Shown here piece after piece: positions 42,899 through 49,734 of a stretch of 49,734 nucleotides of DNA. Position 1 is the stretch's first letter. Every line of letters begins with the position of its first letter. The stretch is from Candidatus Dormiibacterota bacterium (lineage in GTDB: Bacteria > Chloroflexota > Dormibacteria > Aeolococcales > Aeolococcaceae): NCBI GenBank assembly GCA_003153125.1, contig PLWW01000005.1, positions 7,846-57,579 of the forward strand. The letters are read 5' to 3'. The notes under the pieces are model-generated. The model ran no database searches and had not been told where the DNA came from. It saw nothing but the letters and a program-made list of their open reading frames with translations. A program made the translations under genes and the position numbers.

Positions 42899-43165
42899 GA
42901 CTCGCCTCCTGTGTGGCTCTTCTCCGCGTGCCCGAAGTACATCAGTTTCCAGATCGCAACGGCCCGAGCGACCATGCGCACGTTTGCCGGATCGGTGGGT
43001 CGGCGACGCCTCCAGGCGGAGGACAGGATACGGGGCGTGCCCGTCGGTGATCAACCGTCTCAGCCCACCGGGCCGCTGCGGAGGCGGGATGGTCGGCTTG
43101 AGGAATTTGACAGGTGGACCCAACCTATCCTTGCGCCCCCAAAACGCATCTACCGGAGGACTGCG
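42899..43165. other. Intergenic region without recognised gene
   Basis: This 267-base divergent interval separates the aldo/keto reductase remnant from the ABM protein gene. TTGACA occurs near 43107, but no -10 element lies at a suitable distance. I see no RNA gene or coding remnant. Confidence 0.5.
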
Positions 43166-43453
43166 ATGTATGGCTCCATCTCGCGCTGGCGGATCAAGGA
43201 AGGCAAGCAGGAGGAGTTCGAGCAGCTCGGCGACGAGTTGATGCGAGACCGGCCGGCCGGCTCGCGCTCGGTGCACGTCTACCGGTCCGATGCGGATCCC
43301 CGCGAGTACTGGATCGCCGGCGTCTTCGAGAGCCGCGAGGCTTACGCCGCGAGCAGCGCGTCGCCCGAGCAGGGCGCGCGCTACCAGCGCCTGCGGGACC
43401 TCATGGAGTCAGACCCGGAGTGGCACGATGGTGAGGTGGTCGTCTCCTACTGA
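43166..43453 (+). CDS. Antibiotic biosynthesis monooxygenase (ABM) domain protein
   Basis: This 95-residue protein has the dimeric alpha-beta barrel pattern: MYGSISRWRIKEGKQEEFEQL, SVHVYRSDADPREYWIAGVFESREAYAAS and PEWHDGEVVV. Such proteins include monooxygenases, haem-degrading enzymes and unknown-function proteins. ATG 43166 has GGAGGA close upstream. The small size and isolated context do not indicate a substrate. Confidence 0.85.
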   Translation: MYGSISRWRIKEGKQEEFEQLGDELMRDRPAGSRSVHVYRSDADPREYWIAGVFESREAYAASSASPEQGARYQRLRDLMESDPEWHDGEVVVSY

Positions 43454-43528
43454 CAACGCCGTGACGACGCGGGTGGGGGGTATCGGCGGTGCCCGCTGGT
43501 CGCTGGCTGGTCGCTAAGCTCGCCCGTG

Positions 43529-46500
43529 ATGAACTGCCCTGCCTGCGGAGTGGACAACCGCTCGGGGCGCCGCTTCTGCCGGAAGTGTGGCGCAGCGCTG
43601 GAGTACTTGTGCGCGGCCTGTGGAGCCGCCAACCAGGAGGGTGATGAGTTCTGCGGCGAGTGCGGCGCGGCACTTGCCGCCGCATCGCCACGTCAGCCAC
43701 CATCCCCGCCGGCGCTCGCCAGCGCCGGACAGGTGCCCGCTGCCGAGCGGCGACATGTCTCCGTGCTGTTCGCCGACCTGGTCGGCTTCACTTCACTCTC
43801 ACAGCAGCGCGACGCCGAGGACGTGCGTGAGCTGCTGAGCCGGTACTTCGACACCGCCCGGACGGTGATCACTCGCTACGGCGGCACCGTCGAGAAGTTC
43901 ATCGGTGACGCGGTCATGGCGGCATGGGGAGTCCAGGCCATCCAGGAGAACGACGCCGAGCGCGCGGTCCGCGCGGCCCTCGAGCTCGTGGACGCGGTGG
44001 CGGCCTTCGGCGAGCAGGTGGGCGCACCCGGGCTTCGAGCTCGGGCCGGCGTGCTCACCGGCGAAGCCGCGGTCAACCTCGACCCCAACGACGACGGCAT
44101 GGTCGCTGGCGACCTGGTCAACACCGCCAGCCGGGTGCAGTCGGTGGCAGAGCCAGGCAGCGTTCTCGTCGGCGACAGCACCCGAAGCGCGAGCGAGGCG
44201 GCAATCGAATATGAGGACGCGGGCACCCATCAGCTGAAGGGCAGGCCCGAGCCGGTGCGGCTCTGGCGTGCCGCCCGTGTGATCGCTGGGGCGGGCGGCT
44301 CGCTGCGTCCCACCGGTCTCGAGCCACCCTTCGTTGGGAGGGACCGCGAGATACGTCTGCTCAAGGAGTTCCTCCACGCGACATCGGAGGAGGGCAAGGC
44401 GCGGCTTCTCTCTGTCGTGGGACTCGCAGGCGTCGGCAAGTCGAGGCTGGCGTGGGAGTTCTTCAAATACATCGATGGGCTCACCGAGACCGTCTGGTAT
44501 CAACGTGGCAGGTGCCTGGCATACGGCGAAGGGGTAGCGTTCGCGGCGCTGACCGAGATGGTCCGAATGCGCATAGGAATCATCGAAAACGAGCCGCTCG
44601 AAAGCGCCAAGCGGAAGCTGCGTCAAAGCGTGGAGGAGTTCATCCACGACAAGGAGGAGCGCGCCTGGGTGGAACCTCGCCTGGCCCATCTTCTCGGGCT
44701 CGAGGAGCGCGCACTCGGTGACGCCCGCGACCTGTACGCAGCCTGGCGCGTGTACTTCGAGCGCATGGCGGCGCAGCTCACGACGGTGCTCGTCTTCGAG
44801 GACCTGCAGTGGGCTGACAGCGGGCTACTCGACTTCATCGAGTACCTGCTCGAGTGGTCGCGCAACTCGCCGATCCTAGTGGTTACCCTAGCGCGCCCCG
44901 AGTTCGGTGAAAGCCGCCCGGGGTGGGGCACCGGCAAGCGCGGCCTCACCTCGCTCTTCCTCGAACCGTTATCGACAGAGGCGATGGGGGATCTGCTGAA
45001 CGGCATGGTGCCGGGGCTGCCGGAGGACCTACGCGTGCTCATCCTCGACCGCGCAGCCGGCGTCCCGCTGTACGCCGTCGAGACGGTGCGCATGCTCATC
45101 GACCGGGGGCTTCTCGTCGAGGAGCGGGGCGCCTACCGCGCGCACGGTTCGCTAGAAGCGCTCGAGGTGCCCGAGAGCCTGCACGCGCTGATCGCGGCGC
45201 GTCTCGACAGTCTCGCGCCGCTGGAGCGATCGCTGTTGCAGGACGCCGCCGTCCTTGGCAAGTCGTTCACTGCCAACGCGGTCAGCGCTGTGACGAACAT
45301 CCCTGAGCCGGACGTGGAGCCGGTGCTCGCCTCGCTGGTCGGCAAGGACCTCCTGGCGATACAGTCCGACCCGCGCTCGCCTGAGCGCGGTCAGTATGTG
45401 TTCGTACAGGACCTGATCCGCAGCGTCGCCCATGGGACGCTGGCACGCCGGGAGCGCAAGCTCCGTCACCTGGCGGCGGCCACATACCTGGCCAGCGCCT
45501 GGACCGACGAGGAGGAGATCGCGGAGGTCGTCGCCGCCCACCTGGTTGAGGCGTACGACGCTGAACCGGCTGCCGCCGACGCTCAGGAGATCCGCGACCA
45601 GGCGCGCCTGGCTCTCGTGCGCGCCGCGGAGCACGCCGACTCGCTCGGTGGCGCGGCGTCTGCGCAGCGCTATTACGAGCACGCTCTGGAGTTGGCCGAC
45701 AGCGACGAGACTCGCGCCGACCTTCACCGGAGGGCGGGAAAGTCCTCCCGTCTGCAGGGCCGCGGGGCGGAGGTGAGAGCACACATCGAGACGGCTCAGA
45801 CCTTGTACGCCGCGACCGGGCAGCCGTTGGGGCAGGCGATGATGTTGTGTGAGCTTGCGGTTTCGGATTTCGACGAGGGGAAGGTCGCCGACGCACTGAG
45901 GCGAACCCAGGAAGCGCTCGCGACCGTTCCCGACGCCGCCACTGATGACGAGCACGAGGCCACGCTGGCGAACATCGAAGCGAGGCTCGCGCGATTCATG
46001 TACTTCAGCAGCGACTACGATGCGGCCCTCCCACACGTGGAGCGCGCTCTCCAGATTGCGGAGACCGCCGACCTGTGGGACGTGCTCGCGTTGGCCCTCG
46101 ACACCAAGGGCTCCATCCTGGCTGCGCGCGGACGTCGCATCGAGGCCGAGGTCATCATTCGCGGCGCACTCAACGTTGCGCTTGAACACGATCTCACAGA
46201 GCGCGCCTCCGGGTCGTGTCTCAGCCTCGCCACAACCCTCGAGGAAGAGGACAGGCTCGAGGCGGCGCTCGATCTGTATGAGCAGGCGGAGGGACTCCTG
46301 CAGCGGATGGGTAATCGGCCGAACGCGGCCGGCGCACGGCTCAACCGCATCCTGGGGCTTCTCGACCTCGGCCGGTGGGGCGAGGTCGAGGCGATGTTCA
46401 ACGAATATCTCGAAGCCGACGCCGAGGAGCTCGGCTCGCGCGTGTGGCCGGGCGCTCTGGCGATCAGCGCCGCCTGGTTGTATGCCTTACGCGGCGATGC

Positions 46501-47104
46501 AGTCGCTGTGCGGCGCCTCGTCGACGCAGGTGCTGCAATCGTCGAGCACGCGCATCTGGAGGTACGTGCGGGTCACGACGCCGCTCGTGCCGTGCTCGCC
46601 AACGCGGAAGGCGACCACATGCTGGCGCTGGCAACGGCTGAAGCGACTCTTCGTGCCTGCATCGACGAGTCCTTCCCGGTGTGGATGAGGCTGGCGCTCA
46701 TCGAGGCGGTGGAGGCGGCCTTCGCGCTGGGCGACGTTGCAAAGGTTGTCGAATTGATTCGGCTGGTGCGTGAGAGCTTCCGGCCTGGTCGCCAGCCGTC
46801 GATGGACGCGCATATTCTCCAATGGGAAGGCCGCATGGCAGCGGAGCTCAATGACAACGACGGCGCCGGCGCCAAATTCAGGGCCGCCATCGACGCCTTC
46901 GCCACGCTGCAGCGTCCGTTCTGGCTGGCGGTGACCCGCCTCGAGCTCGCCGAATGGTTGCTTGCTCAGGGTCGTGACGCCGAGGCGCGGGAGCCCCTGG
47001 CCCAGGCTCGCGCGACGTTCGAGGAGCTGCGCGCGGCGCCGTGGGTGAACCGAGCGATCCGCGGCGCGGCGGCCCACATGGCCTCGACCGCGCTGCCAGC
47101 CTGA
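43529..47104 (+). CDS. Zinc-ribbon adenylate/guanylate cyclase-AAA-TPR regulator
   Basis: This 1191-residue protein starts with two CxxC zinc ribbons (Cys3/6/17/20 and Cys28/31/42/45). A class III cyclase domain follows, with metal Asp83 in FADLVGFT, Asp127 in KFIGDAVMAAWG and the transition-state Asn/Arg in LVNTASRVQ, so catalysis looks possible. Next is an NTPase module with FVGRDREI and Walker A LAGVGKSRLA, then VLVFEDLQWADSGLLDF (Walker B), and a long TPR-rich C-terminal half. Similar multidomain proteins are common in actinobacteria and Chloroflexota; they probably link ligand sensing to cyclic nucleotide production. ATG 43529 gives the family start MNCPACG. Confidence 0.9.
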   Translation: MNCPACGVDNRSGRRFCRKCGAALEYLCAACGAANQEGDEFCGECGAALAAASPRQPPSPPALASAGQVPAAERRHVSVLFADLVGFTSLSQQRDAEDVRELLSRYFDTARTVITRYGGTVEKFIGDAVMAAWGVQAIQENDAERAVRAALELVDAVAAFGEQVGAPGLRARAGVLTGEAAVNLDPNDDGMVAGDLVNTASRVQSVAEPGSVLVGDSTRSASEAAIEYEDAGTHQLKGRPEPVRLWRAARVIAGAGGSLRPTGLEPPFVGRDREIRLLKEFLHATSEEGKARLLSVVGLAGVGKSRLAWEFFKYIDGLTETVWYQRGRCLAYGEGVAFAALTEMVRMRIGIIENEPLESAKRKLRQSVEEFIHDKEERAWVEPRLAHLLGLEERALGDARDLYAAWRVYFERMAAQLTTVLVFEDLQWADSGLLDFIEYLLEWSRNSPILVVTLARPEFGESRPGWGTGKRGLTSLFLEPLSTEAMGDLLNGMVPGLPEDLRVLILDRAAGVPLYAVETVRMLIDRGLLVEERGAYRAHGSLEALEVPESLHALIAARLDSLAPLERSLLQDAAVLGKSFTANAVSAVTNIPEPDVEPVLASLVGKDLLAIQSDPRSPERGQYVFVQDLIRSVAHGTLARRERKLRHLAAATYLASAWTDEEEIAEVVAAHLVEAYDAEPAAADAQEIRDQARLALVRAAEHADSLGGAASAQRYYEHALELADSDETRADLHRRAGKSSRLQGRGAEVRAHIETAQTLYAATGQPLGQAMMLCELAVSDFDEGKVADALRRTQEALATVPDAATDDEHEATLANIEARLARFMYFSSDYDAALPHVERALQIAETADLWDVLALALDTKGSILAARGRRIEAEVIIRGALNVALEHDLTERASGSCLSLATTLEEEDRLEAALDLYEQAEGLLQRMGNRPNAAGARLNRILGLLDLGRWGEVEAMFNEYLEADAEELGSRVWPGALAISAAWLYALRGDAVAVRRLVDAGAAIVEHAHLEVRAGHDAARAVLANAEGDHMLALATAEATLRACIDESFPVWMRLALIEAVEAAFALGDVAKVVELIRLVRESFRPGRQPSMDAHILQWEGRMAAELNDNDGAGAKFRAAIDAFATLQRPFWLAVTRLELAEWLLAQGRDAEAREPLAQARATFEELRAAPWVNRAIRGAAAHMASTALPA

Positions 47105-47154
47105 AGTGACATCGGCGGAGGCCGTCTGGCACCGTCGCGTGGAGTGTCTAGGAG

Positions 47155-47536
47155 TCAGCCTCGCAACGCGCCAACGAAGACATCGGGGCCCTCATCGGTC
47201 ACAGCGACGTCCACCGCGAAGCCGGCAGCGCGGAGCAGGGTCACCCAGACGTCACGACCGAACAGGCCTTCGATGTGGCGATCGAGCACCGCCTCAGTCT
47301 CCCCGCTGACCTCGTGAGTCACGATCACGTAGTCGACCGTGTACGCCCTGTCCCCACGATGTACCGGATGGGACCACTCGAGGTAGCGAAGCGCCCGACC
47401 GTCGTCGGCGTCATGCCCGCCGGTGTCGGTGCCTGGCGTGTAGCTCTCGCTCCCTGAAGAGCGCGGCCTCGCCCGCGTACTCCTCAGGGGCCGAGAGCGG
47501 CGGCCACCAGCTGGCGAGTTCCTCGTACATCCACAT
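47155..47536 (-). pseudogene. SAM-dependent methyltransferase gene with central deletion
   Basis: The first 30 or so codons from ATG 47536 read MYEELASWWPPLSAPEEYAG, the usual N terminus of a soil-type class I methyltransferase. After a frame change near 47420-47440 the sequence continues TDTGGHDADDGRALRYLEW, then VLDRHIEGLFGRDVWVTLLRAAGF and a stop at 47155, the usual C terminus of the same family. The central SAM-binding domain (VLELGxGxG and following, about 110 residues) is absent. The two halves are in different frames. Confidence 0.75.
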
Positions 47537-47586
47537 CCATGGGTTGTAGCAGGCAGGTAGACGGACTGGAGTCGAGGGCGACAGCT

Positions 47587-48525
47587 TCAACGGCGATTCG
47601 ACCGCCGTGCGGGCCCCGGGATTTGTCCTGCGCCCGACTGGGTGGCCCGTTCCGCGCGGCTGACGGGCAGGCGAACGCTGCGGGTCACAAGGGCCAGTCC
47701 GAGAATCACCACCGCAGCCCCGGCGACCTCCGCCGGCGACGGCGCCTCGTGCACGAAGACGGCAGCCGACGCCAGGCCCACCACCGGCACGATCAAGGCA
47801 AAGGGCGCCACGGTCGACGCTGGATAGCGGCGCAGCAGGAATGCCCACGATGCGTAGGCGAAGCCGGTTGACAGGAAGGCGACGTAGAGGAGGGCCAGCA
47901 CCGCGGAGACCGTCAGCGAACGCCCTGCCGCTGCGATCCGTTCCGGACCCTCCAGAAGAAACGAGAGAATCAGCAGCGGCACGGGCGGGATGAGGCTGGT
48001 CCAGACCAGGAAGGCGACGGCGTCGCGCGGCCGCGCAAGGCGCGTGATGACGTTGCCGATGCCCCACGACGCCGAGCCGGCAACGCAGAGCACGAGGGCC
48101 CCCAGGGGGACGATCGCACCAGTACGTGTGCTGGCGATCACCGCAACCCCGGACAGGGCAATGAGTGCACCCGCGAGCTGTCGCCGATGCGGGCGTTCGC
48201 CAAGTGCAACTGCCGCGATGGCGATGGTGAACACCACCTGGAGCTGGACAACGAGCGAAGCCAGGCCCGGCGGCATGCCCAAGGACAGGCTGACGAACAG
48301 CAGTCCGAACTGCAGCGCCCCTGAGAACGCTCCGACACCCACGACGTAGCGGGCAGGAACACGTGGGCGGTCAACGAAAAAGATGGCCGGGAGGAGAACC
48401 ACCGCGAAGCGCAGCGCCACAAAGAGCAGTGGAGGGAACACCTTCAAGCCCTCGTCGATGATGACGAAGTTCAGTCCCCAGACGACCGCGACCGCGACTG
48501 CCAGGGCGACGTGACGTCGGGTCAT
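47587..48525 (-). CDS. EamA/DMT superfamily transporter
   Basis: This 312-residue protein has ten membrane helices in two EamA repeats. The first begins ALAVAVAVVWGLNFVIIDEGLKVFPPLLFVALRF, the second starts with VLCVAGSASWGIGNVITRLA, and FVHEAPSPAEVAGAAVVILGL ends the bundle. The order matches drug/metabolite exporters such as amino-acid or amide exporters. ATG 48525 is the natural start. The C-terminal tail is basic and disordered. Confidence 0.9.
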   Translation of the reverse strand: MTRRHVALAVAVAVVWGLNFVIIDEGLKVFPPLLFVALRFAVVLLPAIFFVDRPRVPARYVVGVGAFSGALQFGLLFVSLSLGMPPGLASLVVQLQVVFTIAIAAVALGERPHRRQLAGALIALSGVAVIASTRTGAIVPLGALVLCVAGSASWGIGNVITRLARPRDAVAFLVWTSLIPPVPLLILSFLLEGPERIAAAGRSLTVSAVLALLYVAFLSTGFAYASWAFLLRRYPASTVAPFALIVPVVGLASAAVFVHEAPSPAEVAGAAVVILGLALVTRSVRLPVSRAERATQSGAGQIPGPARRSNRR

Positions 48526-48786
48526 CGGACCTCCGCGGTGCGCGTGGGCCCTGCAAGTTGATCCCCCTCAGCGCGCCGAGCACGATACCAATCGCCATCA
48601 AGCGGTGTGCCACCGGGTGCTGGCCGTTCAGGAGAGCGGGCGAACCGACGTCGCCCGAATGGATCCTCCCCAGCGAGGCGCCCTGCCCGGGCTCGTCGTG
48701 TTTTCGCCCGCCAGGGAATCACGTCACCGACGTGATGGAAGCCTCGTTCCCCGGGCGATGTCCCGGACCCATGTGGTGGGGTGCAG
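48526..48786. other. Intergenic region without recognised gene
   Basis: This 261-base interval lies between the EamA and nitronate monooxygenase genes, both on the minus strand. Apart from one stem-loop near 48718-48736 no gene, RNA or remnant is recognised. Confidence 0.5.
48718..48736. repeat. 8-bp stem-loop downstream of nitronate monooxygenase
   Basis: ATCACGTC-ACC-GACGTGAT is a perfect 8-base inverted repeat with a three-base loop, 51 bases beyond the nitronate monooxygenase stop. It could be a weak terminator or an operator. Confidence 0.4.
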
Positions 48787-49734
48787 TCACCCGTTGACGG
48801 CGAGCGGGATTGCGCTCATGAGGTAGGTGACCACATCGGCGGCGGAGTAGTCGTCACGATCGCCCAGCACGGCGCGGATGGAGCCGATACCGTCACCGCT
48901 GGTGACCAGGCCAGGCTCGATGCCGGCCGCGCGCACCTGGCCCAGTCCGACCGTGGCGGCGAGACTGTTGCACAGGCAGTTGCGATCGACCGTGGCGGCG
49001 GCATCGCCCCCCTTACTGACGTAGTCGGCGATGGGCTCGGCAGCGCAGCGGTAGCCGATGCCACCCGCCGGCTTGACGTATGCCTCACGCAGGTAGCCCA
49101 GATCGCACGTGCGCGTCCGTGCCGCGTAGACCTCGCGCTCAGAGAGAGTCCCGGGAACCGAGGCCACCTTGAACGGATACCCAGTCGACGAGGCGCGCGA
49201 CGACGTGAGCACGAATTCGCGTTCGCTACGCACGATGTCGAGCACGGCACGGCGCAGCGCGGGCGCAACTCCCGACTCACGGCAGAAGGCGAAGAGAGTG
49301 CCCACTTGCACGCCGGCGGCACCGGCGGCGAGCGCGTCGCCGATGCGCGCCGGCGAGTCCATGCCACCGGCCAGCCAGAAGGGCAGGCCGATGGCGCGCA
49401 TGGACTCGAGATCAACACGGTCGCGCTCGCCGTATTGCGGCTGTCCGAGCGCGTCGTACGTGGGCGTGCCGCGCGGCGGTGCATTGTGCCCGCCCGCCGT
49501 CGGTGCCTCAAGAATGAAGCCCTGTACCGGGCCGCTCGCCTTGCGGACCAGCACGCTCGCCAGGGAATGCGACGACACGATCGGCAGGAACGCCGGACGC
49601 CGCGGGGGGGTGGTGATGTCGAAGCGGCTGGGATCGAAGCGGAGGTGGGGGACGGAGGCGGAGGCGGAGGTGCCCATGACGTCGAGCCGTGTCTCCACCG
49701 GCTCCATGGCAGCGAGACGGTCGAGAATGCCGGG
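48787..49734 (-). CDS. Nitronate monooxygenase family protein (partial)
   Basis: The frame remains open to the window edge, and the codons upstream of an internal ATG at 49707 (GILDRLAAMEPVETRLDVMG) look coding, so this is the C-terminal 316 residues of a larger protein. It matches the FMN-dependent TIM-barrel family of nitronate monooxygenase/2-nitropropane dioxygenase: EAPTAGGHNAPPRG (flavin-phosphate loop region), PFWLAGGMDSPARIGDALAAGAAGVQVGTLFAFC (second FMN loop) and a C-terminal extension with DRNCLCNSLAAT. Substrate unknown. Confidence 0.88.
   Translation of the reverse strand, partial: PGILDRLAAMEPVETRLDVMGTSASASVPHLRFDPSRFDITTPPRRPAFLPIVSSHSLASVLVRKASGPVQGFILEAPTAGGHNAPPRGTPTYDALGQPQYGERDRVDLESMRAIGLPFWLAGGMDSPARIGDALAAGAAGVQVGTLFAFCRESGVAPALRRAVLDIVRSEREFVLTSSRASSTGYPFKVASVPGTLSEREVYAARTRTCDLGYLREAYVKPAGGIGYRCAAEPIADYVSKGGDAAATVDRNCLCNSLAATVGLGQVRAAGIEPGLVTSGDGIGSIRAVLGDRDDYSAADVVTYLMSAIPLAVNG

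Noticed and set aside
43107..43127. TTGACA followed by TATCCT upstream of the ABM gene
   Set aside because: The spacing is about 13 bases, too short for a normal vegetative promoter.
1..49734. CRISPR arrays, tRNA/rRNA genes, insertion sequences, prophage
   Set aside because: No regularly spaced repeats, cloverleaf-like segments, transposases or integrases were seen on either strand by reading. A dedicated tRNA or repeat program was not available.

Overview
The window is about 50 kb of high-GC bacterial chromosome, densely packed with short convergent, divergent and overlapping genes. Coding regions show strong G/C preference at third positions and many GTG or TTG starts. A DUF3151 protein, a mycothiol-type maleylpyruvate isomerase relative, SARP-like and cyclase/AAA/TPR regulators, a PutB-type proline dehydrogenase and many orphan soil-type enzymes point to an actinobacterium or a related lineage such as Candidatus Dormibacterota or Chloroflexota. 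No rRNA or marker gene settles this. I found no tRNA, rRNA, CRISPR array, prophage or insertion sequence.

Layout, 1-10 kb: a dienelactone hydrolase, a GNAT remnant, a DinB/MDMPI-like protein, a zinc ABC importer operon (binding protein, ATPase, permease) divergent from a Zur-type regulator with a candidate Zur box between them, a DUF885 metallopeptidase-like protein, a DUF3151 protein, a truncated VOC gene, a methyltransferase and a GH3 lipoprotein. 10-20 kb: DUF1345 and MFS membrane proteins, GNAT, a class-III aminotransferase, an AI-2E family permease, a 35-residue membrane peptide, oligoribonuclease, hemerythrin and an atypical pyruvate kinase. 20-31 kb: 1-Cys peroxiredoxin, a damaged thioredoxin, a FUSC exporter, a histidine kinase translationally coupled to proline dehydrogenase and head-to-head with its likely response regulator, then a redox operon (ferric-reductase-like membrane protein, 60-residue membrane protein, glutaredoxin-thioredoxin reductase fusion). 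31-38 kb: two truncated alpha/beta hydrolases, a cupin, a SARP-AAA-TPR regulator, a chained three-gene operon (NTF2-like, aminoglycoside phosphotransferase-like, methyltransferase) and an aldehyde dehydrogenase. 39-49.7 kb: many decaying genes (ABC ATPase, aldo/keto reductase, beta-hydroxyacid dehydrogenase, methyltransferase), small cupin, NTF2-like and ABM enzymes, a giant adenylate cyclase-AAA-TPR regulator, an EamA transporter and a nitronate monooxygenase that runs off the end.

The clearest functional systems are the zinc-uptake regulon, the kinase-PRODH/response-regulator locus and the redox operon. The most striking unexpected feature is the number of broken genes. At least eight coding regions are truncated, frameshifted or missing their middles, and two of them (aldo/keto reductase and methyltransferase) have both ends preserved with the central 100 or so codons gone. 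Whether this is real genome erosion or consensus/assembly error cannot be decided from the sequence alone. I did not find convincing evidence for a wholly new defence or biosynthetic system.
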